A stretch of 40,646 bases of DNA from Bacillota bacterium. GTDB taxonomy: Bacteria > Bacillota > Clostridia > Oscillospirales > Acutalibacteraceae. The stretch lies in NCBI GenBank assembly GCA_023391275.1, contig JAEWBE010000103.1, positions 1-40,646 on the forward strand. The letters are read 5' to 3'. The number at the start of each line of letters is the position of its first letter. Within the stretch, counting starts at the first letter, position 1. A program made the translations under genes and the position numbers. The notes under the pieces are model-generated. The model was not told where the DNA came from. It did not search any database and was given only the letters and a program-made list of their open reading frames with translations. Below are positions 25,163 through 33,331 of the stretch, one piece after another.

Positions 25163-26215
25163 ATGAAAAAGGCGATTTCGTTCCTTTTGGCGGGTATTAT
25201 GGCTCTTTCCGCCACAGCCTGCTCATCGGGCAGCACCACTTCTGCGGCAAGCAGTGGAGCAGCGGTTTCACAGGCCGCTTCGCAGGCGGCTTCTGCCGCG
25301 GAGCAGAAAAAGTTTAAAATCGGTGTTGTTCAGCTTGTGGAACACCCCGCGCTGGATGCCGCTTACAAGGGCTTTGTGGATGGTTTGAAGGAAGCCGGCT
25401 ATATTGACGGTCAGAATATTACCCTGGAATATGAAAATGCACAGGGCGAGCAGCCGAACTGCCAGACCATTGCAGGCAAGCTGGTCAACGACAAGTCTGA
25501 CCTGATTCTTGCCATTGCAACTCCGGCGGCGCAGGCGGTTGCCAATGCAACAAAGGATATTCCGATTTTGGTTACCGCGGTAACCGATCCGGCCGATGCG
25601 AAGCTGGTTGCTTCCAATACCGCTCCGGGCGGCAATGTGAGCGGTACTTCCGACCTTACCCCTGTGGATGAGCAAATGAAGCTGTTAAAGCAGCTGCTCC
25701 CGAATGCTAAAAAGGTTGCAATGCTTTACTGCTCCAGCGAATCCAATTCCAAGTTCCAGGTGGATATTGCCAAGAAAAGCGCTGCTGCACTTGGTTTGGA
25801 AGCGGTCGACGCTACCGTTTCAAACTCCAACGAAATTCAGCAGGTGGTACAATCCCTTGTAGGAAAGGTAGACGCAATTTATGCGCCGACTGACAATATG
25901 ATTGCCGCGGGTATGGCGACTGTTTCCATGGTTGCTCAGCCGGCTAAAATCCCGATTATTGTCGGGGAGTCCGGCATGGTGGAAAAAGGCGGTCTGGCAA
26001 CTTACGGGATTAATTACTATGACCTTGGCCTTCTTACCGCGAAACAGGCGGTCAAAATTTTAAAGGACGGCGCAAAGCCGGCCGATATGCCAATTGAATA
26101 TTCAACCAATTGCGACTTAACCCTGAATAAAGACGTCGCTGCTAAAATCGGGCTGACCATTCCGCAGGAGCTGTTGGACAAAGCGGCCGCCACAGGCAGC
26201 GCTTCCAGCAAATAA
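25163..26215 (+). CDS. ABC importer substrate-binding lipoprotein (TrpX type)
   Basis: The 350-residue protein has a lipoprotein signal with lipobox ATAC (Cys20), a Ser/Ala-rich linker, and a two-lobe periplasmic-binding fold of the type-I class (KFKIGVVQLVEHPALDAAYK at the start of lobe 1). This matches the ABC substrate-binding family often annotated as tryptophan/tyrosine-binding (TrpX, DUF534). It captures a ligand outside the cell and passes it to the permease encoded next. Ribosome site GAGAGGA precedes the ATG. The ligand is probably an aromatic amino acid or similar compound by family, not by evidence in this sequence. Confidence 0.9.
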   Translation: MKKAISFLLAGIMALSATACSSGSTTSAASSGAAVSQAASQAASAAEQKKFKIGVVQLVEHPALDAAYKGFVDGLKEAGYIDGQNITLEYENAQGEQPNCQTIAGKLVNDKSDLILAIATPAAQAVANATKDIPILVTAVTDPADAKLVASNTAPGGNVSGTSDLTPVDEQMKLLKQLLPNAKKVAMLYCSSESNSKFQVDIAKKSAAALGLEAVDATVSNSNEIQQVVQSLVGKVDAIYAPTDNMIAAGMATVSMVAQPAKIPIIVGESGMVEKGGLATYGINYYDLGLLTAKQAVKILKDGAKPADMPIEYSTNCDLTLNKDVAAKIGLTIPQELLDKAAATGSASSK

Positions 26216-26236
26216 ACAAAAAAATTGAACAGCGTG

Positions 26237-26259
26237 GCGATAGGGAAATACCCTATCGC
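26237..26259 (+). promoter_or_regulatory. Intercistronic stem-loop between binding protein and permease
   Basis: A perfect 9-bp stem (GCGATAGGG at 26237-26245, CCCTATCGC at 26251-26259) with a 5-base loop and no U-tract. Such hairpins often protect the upstream mRNA so that the binding protein is made in excess over the membrane part. Confidence 0.7.
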
Positions 26260-26285
26260 TCATGTTGCGTTAAGGAGAATTCTTC

Positions 26286-27200
26286 ATGGCTATCTTATTG
26301 GCAATGCAGGGCGCGGTTTCGCAGGGCGTGCTTTGGAGCATTATGACACTTGGCGTATACATCACTTTTAAGGTTTTGGATTTTGCCGACCTGACTGTTG
26401 ACGGAAGCTTTGCCACAGGGGGCGCGGTAACAGCAATTTTGATTTCCCATGGCATGAATCCGTTTGTATCTCTGCTGTTGGCACTGGCTGCGGGCATGGC
26501 GTGCGGTTATATTACCGGATTCCTCCATACCAAGCTGGAAATTCCCGGCATTCTGGCGGGAATTTTAACCATGATCGCCCTGTACTCCATCAATATCCGT
26601 ATTATGGGGCAGTCGAACATACCTCTTCTGGGAGTATCCACAATTTTCAGCACGGTTTCCGGCTGGTTCCCGGCGGTCAGTGCAAATATGATTTCTTTGT
26701 TGATAGGCCTTGTGTTCACTGTCACAGTTATTGCGCTGCTGTACTGGATTTTTGGCACGGAAATCGGCTGCGCGATCCGCGCGACCGGAAATAATGAGTA
26801 CATGGTGCGCGCGCTTGGCGTAAATACAGATAAAATGAAAATTATCGGTCTGGTGCTCAGCAATGGGCTGGTTGGCCTGTCGGGCGCCATGGTAGCGCAA
26901 AATCAGGGCTATGGCGATGTCGGCATGGGGACAGGTACCATCATGATCGGTCTTGCCTCCGTCATCATCGGAGAGGTATTGATGGGCAACCGTTTTTCGT
27001 TTGCCTACAAACTGATTTCGGTTGTGGTCGGTTCCGTCATTTACCGTGTAATTATTGCGCTGGTGCTTCAGCTTGGCTTAAAGTCCACCGATTTAAAACT
27101 TCTTACTTCACTGATGGTTGCCATTGCACTTGCCATTCCGGTTATCAAAAGAAAACTAAACAGGGTGAAGTCCACGGGAAGTGAGGGAGAAGTTAAATGA
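26286..27200 (+). CDS. ABC importer permease (TrpY type)
   Basis: The 304-residue protein has about eight to nine membrane helices and belongs to the branched-chain amino-acid/ribose permease superfamily (BPD_transp_2). Typical features are a hydrophobic helix with TVDGSFATGGAV near residue 40 and the EAA-like cytoplasmic loop IRATGNNEYMVRALGVN near residue 165. It should form the membrane channel as a homodimer with the neighbouring ATPase. The stop overlaps the ATPase start (ATGA). Ribosome site TAAGGAG. Confidence 0.9.
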   Translation: MAILLAMQGAVSQGVLWSIMTLGVYITFKVLDFADLTVDGSFATGGAVTAILISHGMNPFVSLLLALAAGMACGYITGFLHTKLEIPGILAGILTMIALYSINIRIMGQSNIPLLGVSTIFSTVSGWFPAVSANMISLLIGLVFTVTVIALLYWIFGTEIGCAIRATGNNEYMVRALGVNTDKMKIIGLVLSNGLVGLSGAMVAQNQGYGDVGMGTGTIMIGLASVIIGEVLMGNRFSFAYKLISVVVGSVIYRVIIALVLQLGLKSTDLKLLTSLMVAIALAIPVIKRKLNRVKSTGSEGEVK

Positions 27201-27991
27201 TTCAGTTACTAAATGTTTCTAAAACCTTTAATGCCAATACAATCAATGAAAAGAAAGCACTGCTTAATTTAAACCTCACGATTGAAACCGGGGATTTTAT
27301 TACCGTAATCGGCGGAAACGGCGCTGGCAAATCCACGCTGCTGAATTTGATCGCGGGGGTTTTTCCGTGCGACGGGGGCAGGATTATATTGGACGGCGAG
27401 GATTTGACCAAACAGCCGGAATATAAGCGGGCGAAGCTTTTAGGCCGCGTTTTTCAGGACCCAATGATGGGTACCGCGGCGGAAATGGGAATTGAGGAGA
27501 ACCTTGCCATGGCATACCGCAGGGGAAAAAGCCGCGGGCTCAGGTGGGGTATCCATAACGAGGAGCGCGCGCTTTACCAGGAGAAGCTTAAAACACTGGA
27601 ACTTGGCCTTGAAACGCGGCTTTCCAGTAAGGTGGGCCTGCTTTCCGGCGGGCAGCGGCAGGCGCTGACTTTGCTGATGGCGACTCTGCAAAAGCCGAAG
27701 CTTTTGCTTTTGGACGAACACACCGCCGCGCTCGACCCAAAAACAGCGCGTAAGGTTTTGGAACTGACGGATGAAATTGTCAGTAAAGACAGCCTTACCA
27801 CACTGATGGTGACGCACAACATGAAGGATGCAATCCAGCTGGGCAACCGCCTTATCATGATGCACGAGGGCCGGATTATTATTGATATTAAGGGGCAGGA
27901 CAAAAAGAACCTGAAGGTAAAGGATCTGCTGGAAATGTTTGAGACAGCGAGCGGTGACGCAATGGATAACGACAGAATGCTGCTGTCGTAA
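27197..27991 (+). CDS. ABC importer ATP-binding protein (TrpZ type)
   Basis: The 264-residue ATPase has Walker A GGNGAGKS (about 39-46), a Q-loop in GRVFQDPMMG, signature LLSGGQRQ (about 149-156), Walker B LLLLDEHTAALDP (about 172-184) and the switch histidine in VTHN. Glutamate after the Walker B Asp is present, so it should be active. It completes the importer made of the two genes before it and is followed by the terminator at 28024. Confidence 0.92.
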   Translation: MIQLLNVSKTFNANTINEKKALLNLNLTIETGDFITVIGGNGAGKSTLLNLIAGVFPCDGGRIILDGEDLTKQPEYKRAKLLGRVFQDPMMGTAAEMGIEENLAMAYRRGKSRGLRWGIHNEERALYQEKLKTLELGLETRLSSKVGLLSGGQRQALTLLMATLQKPKLLLLDEHTAALDPKTARKVLELTDEIVSKDSLTTLMVTHNMKDAIQLGNRLIMMHEGRIIIDIKGQDKKNLKVKDLLEMFETASGDAMDNDRMLLS

Positions 27992-28023
27992 CTCTGCCTG
28001 TAAATCGGAAATATAAAATCAGG

Positions 28024-28063
28024 GACTGGGCTTTGGCGGAAACGCCATGCCCGGTCTTTTTTT
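28024..28063 (+). terminator. Rho-independent terminator of ABC importer operon
   Basis: Outer stem GACTGGGC/GCCCGGTC (28024-28031 with 28049-28056), inner stem TGGCG/CGCCA, and seven T at 28057-28063. Confidence 0.9.
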
Positions 28064-28111
28064 GTCCCACAGGACAGGATGTCAATTCAATATTAAAGCT
28101 CAACTGATTCT

Positions 28112-28160
28112 GTTGGCTGCAATTTTGGACCGCTGTGCTGCCGCTGCTGGCAGAGCCAAC
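28112..28160. other. Compound inverted repeat, possible structured RNA
   Basis: GTTGGCT (28112-28118) can pair with AGCCAAC (28154-28160), and a hairpin CTGCC/GGCAG (28138-28153) is stacked directly inside on the 3' side. It lies between a terminator and a promoter. No known RNA family recognised. Confidence 0.35.
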
Positions 28161-28315
28161 CTGATTATCTTTCCGGGCATAATTGTTTTTAGCCGGAAGC
28201 AGCCGATGTTCAACTTTGAATTGGAATTTCATACAGGTAAAAGGGATAATTTTATGGCCACCTGTATATATTGAAATATTATGTAAAAAAATTACAAATT
28301 TTTTACTCGAAGTAC

Positions 28316-28344
28316 TTGCATTATCAAAATGAAAGGAGTATAGT
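28316..28344 (+). promoter_or_regulatory. Promoter of the encapsulin operon
   Basis: TTGCAT (28316-28321), a 17-base spacer and TATAGT (28339-28344) lie about 50 bases before the ferritin gene. Confidence 0.78.
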
Positions 28345-28358
28345 ATAGACAACAAAAC

Positions 28359-28371
28359 AATAACAGTTATT
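28359..28371. promoter_or_regulatory. Palindrome in the encapsulin operon leader, possible Fur/PerR-type site
   Basis: AATAAC-A-GTTATT is a perfect 6+1+6 inverted repeat just after the predicted transcription start. A 6-1-6 layout is that of Fur/PerR-family boxes, and the operon handles iron and oxygen stress. Binding is inferred. Confidence 0.5.
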
Positions 28372-28396
28372 ATTACTGAATTAGGAGGTTAAAAAA

Positions 28397-28768
28397 ATGC
28401 CGGCTTTTGCAAACCCTTTTCAGGGAAACGTTGATCGAAAGATAACAAAGGAAGAATTGGTTCAGGCGATTCGGCTGGATATTGCAGGCGAATTGGAGGC
28501 GATTTACCTTTATGACGCGCATGTTCAGGCGACGGACGACGTACTGGCAAAGAAGGTGATCGGTGACATACGCGACGAGGAAAAAGCGCATGTTGGGGAA
28601 TTGATGACGCTGATGAGATGCCTTGACCCGAAGGAAGCCGAATTGTTTGCTTCAGGACAGGCGGAGGTAGAAGAGATGCTCAGTGAGCTGGGTTTATCGG
28701 AATCTTCAGTGGAACAGACAGCGAAAATCACCGAGCCGGAAACGGTCGGCGGGTTGCTGAACCGCTAA
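28397..28768 (+). CDS. Encapsulated ferritin-like protein (EncFtn), encapsulin cargo
   Basis: This 123-residue protein fits the encapsulated ferritin family: a short two-helix ferroxidase that forms the active site between subunits. Candidate iron ligands Glu32, Glu62 and His65, and Tyr39, are at the same numbers as I recall for the Rhodospirillum rubrum protein (ELEAIYLYDAH, then RDEEKAHVGEL). The C terminus ends with ETVGGLLNR, resembling encapsulin targeting peptides (consensus around LTVGSL), after an acidic Ser/Glu linker. It should oxidise Fe(II) and feed mineral into the shell made by the next gene. AGGAGG precedes the ATG. The gene is 27 bases upstream of the encapsulin gene. Confidence 0.92.
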   Translation: MPAFANPFQGNVDRKITKEELVQAIRLDIAGELEAIYLYDAHVQATDDVLAKKVIGDIRDEEKAHVGELMTLMRCLDPKEAELFASGQAEVEEMLSELGLSESSVEQTAKITEPETVGGLLNR

Positions 28769-28795
28769 AATTTAGTTTGTAAGGAGGCTGAAATC

Positions 28796-29611
28796 ATGAG
28801 TTACTTATCAAGGGAAAATTCTTCGGTTTCCACAGAATTATGGGAACAAATTGATTCCGCGGTTGTTACGGCGGCCCGTAATGTTTTAACGGGCAGAAGG
28901 TTTCTGCATGTTTTTGGGCCGTTGGGAATTGGCACGGAAAGTATACATATTGATGATTTTGATTCGGTCGATGAAATCGCCAAAGACGGGCTGATTACGA
29001 CCAAAGGAAGAAAATATGTCGAAATCCCAACCGTGTATGAAGATTTTACTCTTTTAGCAAAGGATCTTGAAAACAGTAAGAAATTCAATTATCCGGTTGA
29101 CCTGTCCAAGGCGGTGCATGCTGCTGAAGCATGCGCCAGAAAAGAAGACCGCCTGATCTTCTTTGGCAATGAAGAGAATGGCTATGAGGGCGTTCTGACC
29201 GCATTGGGAATCAATAAAATCAAAAAAACGGATTGGGCATCCGGGGAAAATGCGTTTACCGACATCGCTTCCGCAATCGAACTGTTGACTGCAAAAGGCA
29301 TTTATGGAACTTACGCGCTTGCCGTAAGCCCGGATCTTTACCTGCAAATGCAGCGGATACAGCAGGGAACCGGTTTGCTGGAAATTGACCGGATCAGTAA
29401 GCTGCTGAACGGAAAGATTTTCAATTCTCCGGTTTTGGGAACCGGTAAAGCGGTTCTTGTCTGTTCCGAACCGGAGAACATGGACCTTGTCATTGGTCAG
29501 GATCTGGCAACCGCTTATTTGGAACAAAAAGAGCTGAATCACAGTTTTCGTGTTTTAGAAACCGTATTGCTTCGGATCAAACGCAAACAGGCGGTTGTGG
29601 TTCTTGAATAA
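28796..29611 (+). CDS. Encapsulin shell protein (family 1, linocin M18-like)
   Basis: The 271-residue protein has the HK97-fold encapsulin sequence: N-terminal helix (STELWEQIDSAVVTAARNVLTGRRF), FGPLGIG, an extended E-loop (GRKYVEIPTVYEDFTLL), the P-domain helix (KAVHAAEACARKEDRLIFFG) and the C-terminal A-domain ending LETVLLRIKRKQAVVVLE. Shell proteins of this size form small icosahedral compartments of 60 subunits. The upstream cargo gene carries a matching tag. Ribosome site AAGGAGG. Confidence 0.95.
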   Translation: MSYLSRENSSVSTELWEQIDSAVVTAARNVLTGRRFLHVFGPLGIGTESIHIDDFDSVDEIAKDGLITTKGRKYVEIPTVYEDFTLLAKDLENSKKFNYPVDLSKAVHAAEACARKEDRLIFFGNEENGYEGVLTALGINKIKKTDWASGENAFTDIASAIELLTAKGIYGTYALAVSPDLYLQMQRIQQGTGLLEIDRISKLLNGKIFNSPVLGTGKAVLVCSEPENMDLVIGQDLATAYLEQKELNHSFRVLETVLLRIKRKQAVVVLE

Positions 29612-29675
29612 GGGCGAAGCTTTCTAAAAGGATAAGTGTATTATTAATTAAAATATATAAAAGGAGTAATGTAAA

Positions 29676-30050
29676 ATGTCAAATGTAGTTTTTTATCGCT
29701 GTGAACAATGTGGGAATATGGTGGCTCTGATCAAAAGCGGCGGCGGAACGCTCACCTGCTGCGGGCAGCCGATGACGAAGCTGGAGGCAAATACAACGGA
29801 TGCCGCTCACGAAAAGCATGTTCCGGTAATTACAAAAGAAGATGGTAAAATCAAGGTTGCCGTGGGTTCGGTACTTCATCCAATGGTAGCGGAACACCAC
29901 ATTGAGTGGATTGCCCTTGTGACAGAAGACAAGGTTCAAATCACTTATCTGAAGCCGGGTATGGAACCAAAGGCGGAATTCCCGCAGGTCGATTCGGGCA
30001 CTGTTTATGAGTACTGCAACCTGCATGGCCTTTGGAAAGCAGAATTCTAA
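29676..30050 (+). CDS. dfx: Desulfoferrodoxin (superoxide reductase, two iron centres)
   Basis: The 124-residue protein has an N-terminal desulforedoxin-like FeCys4 site (CEQCG and CCGQP) and the C-terminal SOR catalytic centre with His in EKHVP, the HPMVAEHHIEW cluster and the CNLHG pair (one Cys, one His). It reduces superoxide to peroxide without making oxygen, using electrons from rubredoxin or ferredoxin. No frame break; typical length for class II enzymes. It sits 64 bases after encapsulin with ribosome site AAGGAG and precedes a hairpin at 30070-30112. Confidence 0.95.
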   Translation: MSNVVFYRCEQCGNMVALIKSGGGTLTCCGQPMTKLEANTTDAAHEKHVPVITKEDGKIKVAVGSVLHPMVAEHHIEWIALVTEDKVQITYLKPGMEPKAEFPQVDSGTVYEYCNLHGLWKAEF

Positions 30051-30069
30051 AATCCTGACAATAGAAAGA

Positions 30070-30112
30070 AGAAAGGGAGATTCGGCTTGGAAAGCGCTCC
30101 CTTTCTCTCTTT
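30070..30112 (+). terminator. Possible terminator between dfx and korA
   Basis: AGAAAGGGAG (30070-30079) pairs perfectly with CTCCCTTTCT (30097-30106), then a pyrimidine-rich stretch CTCTTTG. The T-run is interrupted, so read-through into the OFOR genes is likely. Confidence 0.65.
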
Positions 30113-30189
30113 GTAATTTATTTTACTCGATCAGCACCGATTGTCATTCGCAACATACTCAATATAGAAACAGTAAGGAGGGATATTCG

Positions 30190-31860
30190 GTGTATAATCT
30201 GTTAATTGGCGGGGCAGCCGGCCAGGGGATTGAAACTACGGCAGCTATTCTGCAAAAATTGCTGAAAAAATCCGGATACAATGTATTTACAGCCAGGGAT
30301 TTCATGTCCCGTGTCCGCGGAGGGCATAATTTTTCTCTGATTCGCTTCGGAGCGGAACCTGTTTTCTCCCACAGTGACAAACTGGACGGAATCATTGCGC
30401 TGAACGATGAAACCGTGGAATATCATCAAAGCCAGCTGAATCAAAACGGCTTTATTCTTTGCGACAGCAAATTAACGACGGACGACCCCAGAGCAATTAA
30501 AATCGATATGACGGCAATGGCGAAGGAGCTCGGTAATCCACGTGTATCAGGGAGCATTGCAATTGGCGCCATTCTGAAGCTTTTCGGCGAAGGCCTTACT
30601 TATGTTGAGGACAGCCTCAGGGATTTCATTAAGGACCAATATCTTGATGTGAACATAGAAGCGGTAACAAAAGGGTTTGGAATTGTCGAGGAACGGTTCC
30701 CACATTTGGAAGGGAAATACAGCGACTGGATGATTTTGTCGGGCAGCCAGGCCCTTTCACTGGGTGCGATTGCGGCCGGGCTTCGTTTTTATTCCGCATA
30801 TCCCATGTCCCCGTCCACTGCCGTCATGGAGTATCTTGCATCCAAAGGCGATGAAGCGGGCATTGTGGTGGAACAGGCGGAGGACGAAATTGCGGCCATT
30901 AATATGGCGATTGGAGCTTCCTTTGCGGGTGCACGAGCAATGACCGGCACCTCTGGGGGAGGGTTTTCCTTAATGGTGGAAGCGCTCGGCCTTTCCGGCA
31001 TGGCGGAAATCCCGCTGGTTGTTGTCGATGTGCAGCGGCCCGGCCCGGTCACAGGACTCCCCACGCGAACGGAGCAGAGTGACCTGAAATTTGTGATTTC
31101 CGCCTCACAGGGGGAATTCCCGCGAATGGTTATTGCGGTTCGAAATCATGCGGACTCCTTTTATCAGACGGCGCGTGCGTTTCACCTTGCGGACAAATAC
31201 CAGATTCCCGTTATTATTCTAAGCGACCAATATCTTGGGGACGCTTCCGCCACCGTGGAACCCTTTGACCTGAGTAAAATCGATTCGGAAAAATCTCCTC
31301 AAACACAAACAGAAGAGGGGGAGTACCTCCGCTATCGGTTTACGCCGGACGGAATTTCACCGCGGCTGATTCCCGGAAAAAGCAAAAATTTCGTATCAAT
31401 TGACAGCGACGAGCATGATGAACGGGGCTGGATTACGGAATCTGCTGAAATGCGAGTTAAAATGATGGATAAGCGCATGAAGAAATTAAAACTGTTAGAG
31501 CAGGAGCTTCAGGAGCCGGAATTTATTGGGCCGGAATCCTTTGACACACTGATTTTGGGCTGGGGATCAACTTATGGCCCGATTACAGAAGCCGTGAAAG
31601 CGCTTAATGAAAAATCCAATGGAGCTTATGCGGCATTGGTTTTCGGTGATATCTATCCATTGCCCCAAAAATTACTGAAAGAAAAAGCTTCTAAAGCACG
31701 GCGAATCATTAATGTCGAACAGAATGCGACCGGCCAGCTGGCGGGCTTGATTCGGGAGAATACCGGAATCGCCTGTACTTCCAGCATTCTGAAATATGAC
31801 GGCCGGCAAATCTCCGGGGAGGAAATCGTTGACAGGGTTTTAAAGGGGGTACGGCAATGA
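30190..31860 (+). CDS. 2-oxoacid:ferredoxin oxidoreductase, fused gamma-alpha subunit
   Basis: The 556-residue protein has the gamma domain first (IGGAAGQGIETTAAIL, then RVRGGHN) and the alpha (pyrimidine-binding) domain from about residue 190 (GSQALSLGAIAAGLRFYSAYPMSPST), the KorA-type fusion. With the beta subunit it oxidatively decarboxylates a 2-oxoacid to an acyl-CoA and reduces ferredoxin. The start is GTG 30190 with AAGGAGGG six bases upstream; the open frame extends back to 30007 but that part overlaps dfx. The stop overlaps the beta gene (ATGA). The exact 2-oxoacid is not set by sequence. There is no ferredoxin-like delta domain. Confidence 0.9.
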   Translation: MYNLLIGGAAGQGIETTAAILQKLLKKSGYNVFTARDFMSRVRGGHNFSLIRFGAEPVFSHSDKLDGIIALNDETVEYHQSQLNQNGFILCDSKLTTDDPRAIKIDMTAMAKELGNPRVSGSIAIGAILKLFGEGLTYVEDSLRDFIKDQYLDVNIEAVTKGFGIVEERFPHLEGKYSDWMILSGSQALSLGAIAAGLRFYSAYPMSPSTAVMEYLASKGDEAGIVVEQAEDEIAAINMAIGASFAGARAMTGTSGGGFSLMVEALGLSGMAEIPLVVVDVQRPGPVTGLPTRTEQSDLKFVISASQGEFPRMVIAVRNHADSFYQTARAFHLADKYQIPVIILSDQYLGDASATVEPFDLSKIDSEKSPQTQTEEGEYLRYRFTPDGISPRLIPGKSKNFVSIDSDEHDERGWITESAEMRVKMMDKRMKKLKLLEQELQEPEFIGPESFDTLILGWGSTYGPITEAVKALNEKSNGAYAALVFGDIYPLPQKLLKEKASKARRIINVEQNATGQLAGLIRENTGIACTSSILKYDGRQISGEEIVDRVLKGVRQ

Positions 31861-32708
31861 GCGCAAATACTTTTTGTACTTATGAAACGGCATGGTGTCC
31901 CGGATGCGGTAACTTCAGCATACTGGACTGCCTGAAAACCGCTCTGGAGGAATCGGACAAAGATCCTTCGCAAGTGCTGATGGTGGCCGGAATCGGGCAG
32001 GCGGCGAAAACTCCTCAGTATATCAGCGCCAATTCCTTTTGCGGGCTGCACGGAAGGTCGCTGCCCGCAGCAGCAGCCGCGAAAATCGCCAACGAAAAAC
32101 TGACCGTAATCGTTGATACGGGTGACGGAGATTCCTACGGCGAGGGCGGAAACCATTTTATTCACAATATTCGCAGAAATGTGGATATTACACATTTTGT
32201 CCATGACAACCAGATTTACGGCCTGACAAAAGGACAGGCGTCGCCTACCTCTGTTGAAGGCCTCGTGACAGGTGTACAGGTGGACGGGAACAGCAACACC
32301 CCTCTCAATCCGGTGCTTCTTGCAATTGCGGCGGGTGCGGGTTTTGTCGCACGGGCATTCAGCGGCCGGAAGGATCATTTGGTTTCCGTCATGAGACAGG
32401 CGATTCAGTACGACGGGTATGCTCTGGTGGATATTCTTCAGCCCTGCGTGAGCTTCAACAAGGTCAATACTTTTGCCTATTATAGTCAGCGGGTTTACGA
32501 ATTGGGGCAGGAATATGATTCTTCCGATAAAATTGCAGCAATGCAAAAAGCGATGGAGTTTGGTGACAAAATACCGATTGGCATCTTATATCAGGAGCAA
32601 AGGCGCACGTTCCATCAAAAGAATTCGGTTTTGAAAGACGGGGTTCCGCTGCTGGATAAAACCACGGATTCAGCGGTTGCGGCAAAGATCATGAAAGAAT
32701 TTATCTGA
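31857..32708 (+). CDS. 2-oxoacid:ferredoxin oxidoreductase, beta subunit
   Basis: The 283-residue protein binds thiamine diphosphate and one iron-sulfur cluster. It has WCPGCGN near the N terminus, further cysteines in SFCGLHG and LQPCVSFN, and the TPP-binding GDGDSYGEGGNHF (about 85-97) with NQIYGLTKGQASPTS after it, all hallmarks of the KorB/VorB family. It pairs with the subunit encoded immediately upstream. In the oxidative-stress context it can supply reduced ferredoxin for the superoxide and peroxide reductases, an inference from location. Confidence 0.92.
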   Translation: MSANTFCTYETAWCPGCGNFSILDCLKTALEESDKDPSQVLMVAGIGQAAKTPQYISANSFCGLHGRSLPAAAAAKIANEKLTVIVDTGDGDSYGEGGNHFIHNIRRNVDITHFVHDNQIYGLTKGQASPTSVEGLVTGVQVDGNSNTPLNPVLLAIAAGAGFVARAFSGRKDHLVSVMRQAIQYDGYALVDILQPCVSFNKVNTFAYYSQRVYELGQEYDSSDKIAAMQKAMEFGDKIPIGILYQEQRRTFHQKNSVLKDGVPLLDKTTDSAVAAKIMKEFI

Positions 32709-32727
32709 TTTTCAGGAGGTAATCAAT

Positions 32728-33282
32728 ATGGCTGTAAAAAATCCAATGACTTCCGACTTTCTTCATTCCGCATATGGCGGGGAAAGCATGGCGCACATGA
32801 GGTATCTTTTCTGGGGGCAAGTGGCGGAAAAAGAAGGTTTTCCGAATATTGCAAAGCTTTTTGAGGCCATTTCCTACGCGGAAAGGGTGCATGCGACTAA
32901 TCATTTCCGTGAAATTGCGGGGGTCACTGCGGACGCGTCCGTGACGGCCGGCGGTGTTTTCGGAACGGGGAAGACAGTTGATAATCTGCAGGGAGCGATC
33001 AACGGCGAACTTCATGAAGTAGAGCAGATGTATCCGGTTTATCTGAATACGGCAAAGTTCCAAAACGAGCCGGGGGCTGAACGGTCCTTCCACTTCGCAC
33101 TTGAGGCGGAAAAGATCCACGCCAAATTATTTCAGCAGGCACAGGATGCCGCGAAGGAAGGGAAGGACATTGCGTTGAAGGCTGTTTATATCTGTCCGAT
33201 ATGCGGCCACACAATCCTTGACGGTGCACCAGACAACTGCCCCATCTGCGGAGCAAAAAAAGAAATGTATAAGGAATTCTAA
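32728..33282 (+). CDS. rbr: Rubrerythrin
   Basis: Rubrerythrin is a non-haem diiron peroxidase of anaerobes. The 184-residue protein has a ferritin-like four-helix domain with Glu and ExxH ligands (YAERVH, EAEKIH) and a C-terminal rubredoxin-like FeCys4 domain (CPICGHT, CPICGAKKE). It reduces hydrogen peroxide with electrons from rubredoxin/ferredoxin. AGGAGG precedes the ATG, and the gene ends the operon just before a perfect terminator. The full-length form has both domains. Confidence 0.96.
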   Translation: MAVKNPMTSDFLHSAYGGESMAHMRYLFWGQVAEKEGFPNIAKLFEAISYAERVHATNHFREIAGVTADASVTAGGVFGTGKTVDNLQGAINGELHEVEQMYPVYLNTAKFQNEPGAERSFHFALEAEKIHAKLFQQAQDAAKEGKDIALKAVYICPICGHTILDGAPDNCPICGAKKEMYKEF

Positions 33283-33331
33283 GAAGACCAGGCTTTGCGA
33301 GCGGGAAATCCGCAAAGCCTGGTCTTCTTTT
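33281..33331 (+). terminator. Rho-independent terminator of the oxidative-stress operon
   Basis: A perfect 19-bp stem (33281-33299 with 33311-33329, core GACCAGGCTTTGCG) closes an 11-base loop and runs into T-rich sequence. It includes the last bases of the rubrerythrin stop codon. Confidence 0.95.

Larger units (their letters stand above)
27992..28396. other. Intergenic region upstream of encapsulin operon
   Basis: About 405 bases without a supported gene. It holds the terminator at 28024-28063, a compound inverted repeat at 28112-28160, an AT-rich stretch, the promoter at 28316-28344, and a palindrome at 28359-28371. A 75-codon open frame at 28047-28274 has no ribosome site and overlaps the terminator. 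Confidence 0.6.

Noticed and set aside
28047..28274. 75-codon open frame between the ABC importer and encapsulin operons
   Set aside because: It begins inside the terminator hairpin, has no ribosome site and shows no protein-like pattern.
30007..30189. N-terminal extension of the OFOR alpha subunit
   Set aside because: It overlaps the superoxide reductase gene and the hairpin at 30070; the GTG at 30190 has an ideal ribosome site and begins at the conserved domain.
31653..32546. 297-codon antisense frame over the OFOR genes
   Set aside because: Long but covers two genes with strong cofactor motifs; its product is Cys/His/Arg-rich without any recognisable domain and no promoter or ribosome site was found.
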